64,000 bases of DNA from positions 1-64,000 of the forward strand of contig CAZAEZ010000026.1 of NCBI GenBank assembly GCA_964484205.1, given 5' to 3'. Of the stretch, positions 58,482 through 64,000 are shown piece by piece. Within the stretch, counting starts at the first letter, position 1, and the number at the start of each line of letters is the position of its first letter. A program made the position numbers and the translations under genes. This DNA is from M3007 sp964484205 (lineage in GTDB: Bacteria; Bacteroidota; Bacteroidia; Chitinophagales; Saprospiraceae). Below the pieces are notes generated by a model. The model was not told the DNA's origin, searched no databases, and saw only the letters and a program-made list of their open reading frames with translations.

Positions 58482-59639
58482 ATGAAAATGATGAACCTCC
58501 TCCTTTTGGGCTTGCTTGCCGCGTTTTCGCTGCAATGCAAGAGCGATTCAACCGAAGAACCGGCTCCTTCTGGTCCGTTTTACCTGGGGGCGGATTTGTC
58601 CTACGTCAATGAAATGCAGGACTGTGGCGTCGTTTACAAGGAAAACGGCCAGGCCAAAGATCCCTATCGGTTATTTTCCGATAACGGTTGTCAACTGGTG
58701 CGCCTGCGCTTGTGGCATACCCCTGCCTGGTACGACACACTGAATCAGAGTAAGCGCTATGGCGATTTTGCCGATGTGCACAAAAGTATCCAACGGGCGA
58801 AAGCGGCCGGTATGCCGGTGCTGCTGGATTTTCACTTGTCCGACTTCTGGGCCGACCCGGGGCGCCAACTGGTACCGGCCGCCTGGTTGCCGGTGGTGAA
58901 TAATCTGCCGGTATTGCAGGATTCGCTGTACAATTATGTTTTTCAAACACTCACCCGGCTAAACGCCGATGGGTTGCTGCCCGAGATGGTGCAAATCGGG
59001 AATGAAACCAACCGGATGATCCTGCTTTCTCCGCAGGATGACGCGGCCGGTGTGCCAACGAACTGGACCCGGAATGGGGCATTGTTTAATTCCGGGATTG
59101 CTGCCGTGCGTGCCGTTGAAAAAGCGGCCGGCAAAAAAATCCAGGTTATGATCCACCTGGCCAATCCGGCCAATGCCCGCTTGCTGATGCCCGGTTTTTG
59201 GGCCAACGGTGTCCGGGATTTTGATCTCATCGGCTTGTCGTACTACTGGGCCTGGCACAAACCGGTGACGATTGCGCAGGCGGGGGCCGTCGTTGCCGAA
59301 CTTCAGAACAGTTATCCGGGAAAATCGGTGATGATTGTCGAAACGGCCTACATCTGGACCAACGATGCCAACGACAACGCAAACAATATTATCAGCGAAG
59401 TGCATCCGGATTACGCCCCGGCAAGTCCGGAAAATCAACGCAAATGGCTGGTCGACTTGAGCAAGGAAATAAAACGCCAGGGTGGGGCAGGGGTGGTTTA
59501 CTGGGAACCCGCCTGGGTGTCTTCACCTTGCCGGACGCCCTGGGGGCAAGGTTCGCACCAGGAGCATGCCGCTTTTTTTGATTTTGATACCAACGTGCTG
59601 GCAAACGGCGGCATGGGTTGGTTTGAAACCGAGTTTTAA
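58482..59639 (+). CDS. GH53 arabinogalactan endo-beta-1,4-galactanase lipoprotein
   Basis: A 385-aa lipoprotein (signal MMNLLLLGLLAAFSLQC-KSDS) with a glycoside hydrolase family 53 catalytic barrel. Key residues: Glu175 in QIGNETN as acid/base and Glu287 in MIVETAYIW as nucleophile; FYLGADLSYVNEM and RLRLWHTPAW are typical of the family N-terminal region. It cleaves beta-1,4-galactan side chains of pectin. No SusC/SusD pair, other glycosidase or regulator is near, so it is not in a polysaccharide utilisation locus here; it sits between core genes. Probably surface or periplasmic. Confidence 0.92.
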   Translation: MKMMNLLLLGLLAAFSLQCKSDSTEEPAPSGPFYLGADLSYVNEMQDCGVVYKENGQAKDPYRLFSDNGCQLVRLRLWHTPAWYDTLNQSKRYGDFADVHKSIQRAKAAGMPVLLDFHLSDFWADPGRQLVPAAWLPVVNNLPVLQDSLYNYVFQTLTRLNADGLLPEMVQIGNETNRMILLSPQDDAAGVPTNWTRNGALFNSGIAAVRAVEKAAGKKIQVMIHLANPANARLLMPGFWANGVRDFDLIGLSYYWAWHKPVTIAQAGAVVAELQNSYPGKSVMIVETAYIWTNDANDNANNIISEVHPDYAPASPENQRKWLVDLSKEIKRQGGAGVVYWEPAWVSSPCRTPWGQGSHQEHAAFFDFDTNVLANGGMGWFETEF

Positions 59640-59657
59640 TTTGTCACAGGCAAAGGT

Positions 59658-60503
59658 TTGAACAGAAAATCTCCCCGACATTATTCCCTGAACTGCAGGG
59701 GCCGGTTACTTGACCTTTCCACTCCCGTGGTAATGGGTATTCTCAACATTACACCGGATTCATTTTATGATGGTGGGCGCCTCAACGACCTGAATGCCGT
59801 ATTGCATCAGGCCGACAGGATGCTGACTGCCGGTGCAGTGTTACTCGATATCGGTGGGGCCTCTTCCAGACCCGGCGCCGTCGAGGTGCCCGAAAGCGAG
59901 GAACTCAGGCGCATTTTGCCGGTAATTGAGGCGATTATTAAACGCTTCCCCGATGCTGTTTTGTCAGCCGATACCTGGCGGGCTGGTGTAGCCGTTGCCG
60001 CATTGGATGCGGGTGCGGCAATTGTGAATGATATTTCTGCGGGCAAACTGGATACGGCCCTGCATCCGGCAGTAGCCCGGTTGGGCTGCCCCTATGTGCT
60101 GATGCATATGCAAGGCACGCCAGACACCATGCAGACCGCTCCTGAATATGAGGATGTTGTTCAGGAAGTACTTGATTTTTTTATTGAAGAAACCGGAAAA
60201 CTGCGGGCGCTCGGCATTAAAGATATTGTGCTGGACCCCGGCTTTGGGTTTGGAAAATCGGTGCGGCACAATTATCAGCTGCTTCAAAACCTTGACGTCT
60301 TTTCCAGTATTCTGGAATTGCCGGTGTTGGTGGGTCTTTCCCGCAAATCAATGATCTGTAAGGTGTTGCAGGTAAATCCTGAAAAGGCATTGAACGGCAC
60401 AACAGCCTTGCACATGGTTGCACTGCAGCACGGCGCCAATATTTTAAGAGTACACGACGTACGGGAGGCAATGGAGGTAATTCAGTTGTGGAAACAACTT
60501 TAA
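59658..60503 (+). CDS. folP: dihydropteroate synthase
   Basis: A 281-aa folate-pathway enzyme that condenses pterin-CH2-OPP with p-aminobenzoate. Signatures: VVMGILNITPDSFYDGG, DIGGASSRPGAVEV, and ILDPGFGFGKS-type VLDPGFGFGKSVRHN. TIM-barrel length is standard. The start is a TTG at 59658: an in-frame stop (TAA, 59637) lies just upstream, no ATG occurs before the first strand, and MNRKSPRHYSLNCRGRLLDLSTP gives a family-like N-terminus. An AAAGG precedes the TTG closely. It is the last gene of the aminotransferase run. Confidence 0.93.
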   Translation: MNRKSPRHYSLNCRGRLLDLSTPVVMGILNITPDSFYDGGRLNDLNAVLHQADRMLTAGAVLLDIGGASSRPGAVEVPESEELRRILPVIEAIIKRFPDAVLSADTWRAGVAVAALDAGAAIVNDISAGKLDTALHPAVARLGCPYVLMHMQGTPDTMQTAPEYEDVVQEVLDFFIEETGKLRALGIKDIVLDPGFGFGKSVRHNYQLLQNLDVFSSILELPVLVGLSRKSMICKVLQVNPEKALNGTTALHMVALQHGANILRVHDVREAMEVIQLWKQL

Positions 60504-60846
60504 AAAAACAGGAGCCATCCCCAGTTTTTGCGTAAAAATGACCTCGGAGCGGTCAAATATTTGTAGAAATGAATCTGCTTCAGGTTACGAGGCTGTCTAG
60601 TAAGTAATTCTTTCAACACTAAGAGCACTAAAAACACTAAAATCACCCTATGAACTTAGTGGAACTTAGTGTTTTTAGTGGCAAAAACCATCTTATGAGA
60701 CAGCCTCGTCAGGGTGAATTACGAGTTGGGTATTCGACCGCTCCGAGGTCGTCGGACCTCTTATAAATCCTTGATCTACAAATGTTTGACTTCTCCGAAG
60801 TCATTTTGAAAATTAGGGATGACTCATGTGACGTAAGGTGAATCAA
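60504..60846. repeat. 343-nt gene-free gap with three nested inverted repeats
   Basis: Outer arms: 60538-60566 and 60776-60804 (29 bp, four mismatches). A second right-hand copy of the same arm core pairs exactly with the left: 60540-60554 and 60736-60750 (15 bp). Middle arms: 60587-60598 and 60698-60709 (12 bp, perfect, ACGAGGCTGTCT). Inner arms: 60626-60640 and 60666-60680 (15 bp, perfect, CACTAAAAACACTAA). The inner arms are made of an 8-9 bp repeat (CACTAAGA, CACTAAAAA). No open reading frame is convincing. It separates convergent genes and can fold as a long nested hairpin; it may be a non-autonomous mobile or dispersed repeat. Confidence 0.8.
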
Positions 60847-61359
60847 CTAGTCCTCTTTTTCAACATCTTCAATATCTTCCCCGCTTTCGTATTGTATGGG
60901 TTCAAGCATGGGCAAATCCATCCATTGATACTCAACGGCACTTACAGCGCCGATTCGCAGGAAGCCGCCGGATGCCTTGGCCGTTTCTTTGGCCAGCACC
61001 AAAAAGCTTTTGTAAAGCGTTGAGGCCAACTCCGGATCCAGTTTGGCTAAAATCGGGTTCAGCGCTTCAATCCGTTGGGTCAGAATGACACTGCGCGGCT
61101 CCACCTCTTCGGGTAGTGCTGCCATTGTTTTGTCCAATTTGGCCAGGAAGCCCTCCGATGCGACCCGGTAATATTCCTGGATGAGGTGCGGTTGGGAATA
61201 GGTGCGTGCACGCATCAGTCGTTCGGACCAGTTGCGTTCTTCGCGGTCAATTTCTCCATCGGCGCCACCGATTAGTGCAGTGATATTCACCGGTGCGGCA
61301 ACCAGTGCGTCAATTTCTTCGGAACTTAAGTGTTGAAAACCTTCAAGCATCGTCCACAT
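60847..61359 (-). CDS. TerB-like fold protein, 170 aa
   Basis: A small cytoplasmic protein with the TerB-like signature ALIGGADGEIDREERNWSERLM near residues 27-48 (Asp/Glu set of the metal-binding TerB helix bundle). The rest is helical (FLAKLDKTMAALPEEV, LAKLDPELASTLYKSFLVLAKETAKAS) and the C-terminus is acidic (ESGEDIEDVEKED). TerB-like proteins are linked to stress responses, but no ter operon is near; function unknown. ATG at 61359 (or 61350); the frame is open to 61485, but that overlaps the adhesin 3' end. A two-box promoter is at 61395-61426. Confidence 0.65.
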   Translation of the reverse strand: MWTMLEGFQHLSSEEIDALVAAPVNITALIGGADGEIDREERNWSERLMRARTYSQPHLIQEYYRVASEGFLAKLDKTMAALPEEVEPRSVILTQRIEALNPILAKLDPELASTLYKSFLVLAKETAKASGGFLRIGAVSAVEYQWMDLPMLEPIQYESGEDIEDVEKED

Positions 61360-61394
61360 GGTAAAATAATGAGTTGTATTCTGTGATTTTGGGC

Positions 61395-61426
61395 CAAAGG
61401 TAGCGCAAATCTTTTTCAGTCTACAA
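61395..61426 (-). promoter_or_regulatory. Bacteroidota-type promoter of the TerB-like gene
   Basis: Minus strand: -33 TTG at 61424-61426, 21-bp spacer, -7 TACCTTTG at 61395-61402, 36 nt before the ATG. The -33 box lies within the final codons of the adhesin gene. Confidence 0.5.
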
Positions 61427-64000
61427 TCGTAATATCCCCTTTCAGCTGAATCTGTTCGCCACTTGTCAGTTCGATATCCGCCCACCAGGAATACACGCCG
61501 GGCGCCAGGACTTTACCCCGGTACCGGCCGTCCCATCCCCCGGCCCTGTCATCGTTGGGCTGAAAATGATCCCGCCCGAATACCATGTTTCCCCAGCGGT
61601 CGAATATTTGCATTTGATTGACCTGGTTGATCACATTTTCCCGCGCGTACAGCATGAACATGTGGTTTTGCCCGTCGGGGTTATTGGGCCGGATGGCATT
61701 CGGTGCGTAAATATCCGGGTTGCCAACCCGAACCAATATTGTTGCCTCGTCTTTGCAACCGTCTTTTGAAATTGCGGTAACGGTGTACAGCGTGGGCTTG
61801 AATGGCCGGATTTCAATCACAGCTGCCTGGACAGTGGGGATATTTCCGGCGCCGGGCGACCAGTACAGCGTGTCCAGCTGGCTAAGCGGGAGGTTGAGCG
61901 AAGCAACAAGCGTGGTGCTTTCTCCGAAATTCAAACTGATTTCGGGCTGAACTGAAATTTCAGGTTCCAGTGGAGCAAGAAGTTCCAGGCTTTGTTCGAA
62001 CTCGCAGCCGTTGATATCCTGAACTGTTAGCGAATATTGACCGGGAGCCAGGTCATAAAATGTGCTTTGGGTTAGAAAGGTGTTTCCACCGTCGAGCGAA
62101 AACACGAAAGGACTTTCCCCGCCCACTACATCATAAATAAGGATACTCCCCGGTGCATTTTCACAGCCCGGCTGGGTGATCAACAGATCAAAGCCCGTCG
62201 GATAATTGGTGTTTTCCAAAACAGTTGCTTGCGCCGTTGCCGTGCAGCCATTCGTAGTATTGGTAATCAGCAACGTGTACAATCCGGGTGCATCCACCAT
62301 GGCAGTGGGCGCTTCCATACTGGTGATGATGTGCCCGTTTGGAGTGCTCCAGGTGTAAATAAAATTTGGACCGGTAGACGACCCGGTGCTCATCAGGTTC
62401 ACCTCCGGGGTATTACAATTAATTTCATCATCGGCATTTGCAACCACCGTTGGGGGTGTCGTATTTTGAAAAATAAGGGCTTCAGCCGACGCGGTGCATT
62501 GGTTGGCGTCTGTAACCGTGACCGTATACGTGCCGCCGCTGGTAAAATCGGCCAGGTTCTGGAGCACGCCGTTGCTCCAGCGAAACTGGTAGCTCCCGGT
62601 CCCACCCTGTGCGGTAGCGTTTGCACTTCCGATTGGTTGATAGCAGCTGATGTTTGAAATGCTGCTTATGTCTGCAGTCAATAGAGCCGGAGCAACCAGC
62701 GCCGTACTGGCTACTTCCGTGCATCCCTGTGTCGTGGTCACTGTAATCGTATAAATTCCGGGCTGAAGGTTGGGTTGGTTGGAATTGCTGTCCCCGTTAC
62801 TCCAGGCAAAAGCATACGGCTGAAAATTGGGGTTGACGGATGTTTGTATACTCCCGGGGTCTCCAAAACACAGCGGATTGGTCCCCGTGAGGTTCAGGTC
62901 GATATTGATTTCCGTTGCAGTGGCCGTCCCGCCGGCAAGGCCCGGGCAGCCTGCCTGGGAATTAACGGTGGTAAGGGTATAATTTCCGCCCTGGCTCACT
63001 TCCAGCATGGCCGGGTTGTTGGAAAATGTTTGCGTGCCGGGGGTGCCGTTGGCGGTATAACTTACCGTCCAGGGACCAAACCCGGTGAATGCAATCGGCA
63101 ATTGGGCGCTGTTTCCGGGACAAAAACTGACATCTCCAGAAAGAATTGCAGTAGGTGTTTGATCCACTATGGCCGTGGCAGATGCCGTAGCGCTCAGGCC
63201 ACAAACATCGGTTACCGTAACGGTGTAAACTGTGCTGCCAAAGTCGGTTGAGGTGAGGCTGGTCCCCGATGCCCCGGTACTCCAAACATAATTCAGGGGC
63301 GGAAGACCTGCGCTGAGCAGTACAGGTGTGAGCGTGGCCGATCCGGCACAGCCCGTTTTGTCGGCCATGGCGAGGTCCAGCGGCACCTGGTCTTCGATGA
63401 CAAACGTGATTTCCTGTTGCTCACAGCTGCAGGAGTTGTCTACAATAAGGGTGAAAAATTCCTGCCCTTCCGCAATTTGATCATTGATAATATTGATCGG
63501 AATGAGCACTTCGGTTTGACCGGCTGGAATAATCACCGACGCGGGAAGCGGATCAAAATCAATACCCGGTTGGGCGGTACTGGCCGGGTCCAGCGTGTAA
63601 TTCACCGTCAGGGGTTGATTGACGTCGCCGGTACCGCGATAAAACCGGATAAACCCGTCCTGGCAACCTTCCCGGGTATAAGGCGCTGCGGATGGGTATA
63701 TGGCGTCTGCCAGTGTTTTGCCACCGGCATCAAATGAGTTGGCGCGTAAAAAAACAGCGGAACTATAGTTGGCATCGCCAACGTCGGCAATGGCGAGTTT
63801 GATGTGGTACGTTTCACAGGGAATAACATTGGCAATGGCAGTCAAAACTGTGGTGTAGCCATCCAGTTCGATGTCGGTCATGTTGGTGACCGGCACATTC
63901 AGACAAGTTCCGTACGAATTGTTGTTGCGGTAGTAGGCCGTATTTTTTAGGTGGTTTACCTCATTGATCGCTACGGGGGTATTGGTGCCGGGTAGAACTG
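61416..64000 (-). CDS. choice-of-anchor L, gliding motility-associated T9SS type B adhesin, 5' end outside window
   Basis: The reading frame is open from the stop at 61416 to the right edge of the window (at least 860 residues) and has no start inside it; an apparent GTG near 63896 is not the real start. The visible N-terminal part contains the choice-of-anchor L domain (VAINEVNH, NNNSYGTCLNV, YTTVLTAIANVIPCETYHIKLAIADVGD, SAVFLRANSFDAGG), then a CalX-beta-type segment (IIPAGQTEVLIPINIINDQ), then a long array of beta-sandwich domains with Cys-paired SprB-like repeats (NGCTATAQATV, GCTEVASTALV), and the type B sorting domain (IYAPNAIRPNNPDGQNHMFMLY, FDRWGNMVFG, LKGDITIVD). Predicted secreted adhesin for surface gliding or attachment. 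Confidence 0.9.
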   Translation of the reverse strand, partial: VLPGTNTPVAINEVNHLKNTAYYRNNNSYGTCLNVPVTNMTDIELDGYTTVLTAIANVIPCETYHIKLAIADVGDANYSSAVFLRANSFDAGGKTLADAIYPSAAPYTREGCQDGFIRFYRGTGDVNQPLTVNYTLDPASTAQPGIDFDPLPASVIIPAGQTEVLIPINIINDQIAEGQEFFTLIVDNSCSCEQQEITFVIEDQVPLDLAMADKTGCAGSATLTPVLLSAGLPPLNYVWSTGASGTSLTSTDFGSTVYTVTVTDVCGLSATASATAIVDQTPTAILSGDVSFCPGNSAQLPIAFTGFGPWTVSYTANGTPGTQTFSNNPAMLEVSQGGNYTLTTVNSQAGCPGLAGGTATATEINIDLNLTGTNPLCFGDPGSIQTSVNPNFQPYAFAWSNGDSNSNQPNLQPGIYTITVTTTQGCTEVASTALVAPALLTADISSISNISCYQPIGSANATAQGGTGSYQFRWSNGVLQNLADFTSGGTYTVTVTDANQCTASAEALIFQNTTPPTVVANADDEINCNTPEVNLMSTGSSTGPNFIYTWSTPNGHIITSMEAPTAMVDAPGLYTLLITNTTNGCTATAQATVLENTNYPTGFDLLITQPGCENAPGSILIYDVVGGESPFVFSLDGGNTFLTQSTFYDLAPGQYSLTVQDINGCEFEQSLELLAPLEPEISVQPEISLNFGESTTLVASLNLPLSQLDTLYWSPGAGNIPTVQAAVIEIRPFKPTLYTVTAISKDGCKDEATILVRVGNPDIYAPNAIRPNNPDGQNHMFMLYARENVINQVNQMQIFDRWGNMVFGRDHFQPNDDRAGGWDGRYRGKVLAPGVYSWWADIELTSGEQIQLKGDITIVD

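Noticed and set aside
58482..59639. polysaccharide utilisation locus around the GH53 gene
   Set aside because: No SusC/SusD, regulator or further CAZyme in the flanking genes; neighbours are an aminotransferase and folP.

Overview
The window comes from a chromosome of the phylum Bacteroidota, most likely a Saprospiria-type gliding or filamentous bacterium (the lineage below phylum is inference). Evidence for the phylum: seven secreted proteins with type IX secretion (T9SS) C-terminal sorting domains (four type A, three gliding-motility/CHU_C type B), a GldC homologue, a PorT-like barrel, a DUF4296 lipoprotein, LytTR two-component signalling, and repeated TAnnTTTG promoter -7 boxes. I see no rRNA, tRNA, CRISPR, IS element or phage gene. 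The sequence reads as core chromosome with dense genes, many convergent pairs and short intergenic gaps.

Layout. 0-9.8 kb: housekeeping genes (holA, mrp-like ATPase, CaiB-type CoA transferase, NAD(P)HX repair enzyme, thioredoxin, rhomboid protease, rlmH, a SWIM protein, sixA plus a DUF4296 lipoprotein). 9.8-15 kb: sucC, a LytTR response regulator/histidine kinase pair with a direct-repeat operator candidate, an FtsE-like ATPase and dapB. 15-21 kb: a block of secreted proteins (LVIVD/carboxypeptidase-regulatory protein, two paralogous metallopeptidases) with YraN and a DinB-fold protein. 21-26 kb: cell-wall amidase, gldC, an AddB-like nuclease. 25.7-30.4 kb: ferredoxin and its reductase, then enoyl-CoA hydratase, LPLAT acyltransferase and engB. 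30.5-37.5 kb: beta-barrel, secreted propeller, lpdA, MFS transporter, Nudix, SGNH lipoprotein and two tiny membrane proteins. 37.5-42 kb: two convergent paralogous T9SS type B proteins. 42-49 kb: Sua5/YrdC, BASS symporter, a cobalamin-riboswitch-controlled propeller lipoprotein (BtuG-like candidate), DinB-fold protein, rimO, a polytopic membrane protein. 49-57 kb: DUF2007 protein, CX4CH lipoprotein, a 1134-aa PD40-amidohydrolase fusion, ArsC-like protein, TPR lipoprotein, and a membrane-anchored PPX/GppA-like protein predicted to face the periplasm. 57-64 kb: aminotransferase, GH53 galactanase lipoprotein, folP, a TerB-like protein and a large type B T9SS adhesin that runs off the right edge.

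The most interesting signals are non-coding or in unusual proteins: (1) a complete B12 riboswitch, with an 8-bp tandem repeat inside it, in front of a lone propeller lipoprotein; (2) a group of intergenic short-period repeats, often facing an inverted copy, at 19.06, 35.49, 45.48, 53.44, 53.84 and 60.63 kb; (3) a perfect 30-bp palindrome made by identical last codons of two convergent adhesin genes; (4) an extracytoplasmic exopolyphosphatase-like ASKHA domain; (5) a spaced direct repeat suited to a LytTR dimer upstream of its own kinase gene. No multi-gene defence or novel metabolic island is evident.
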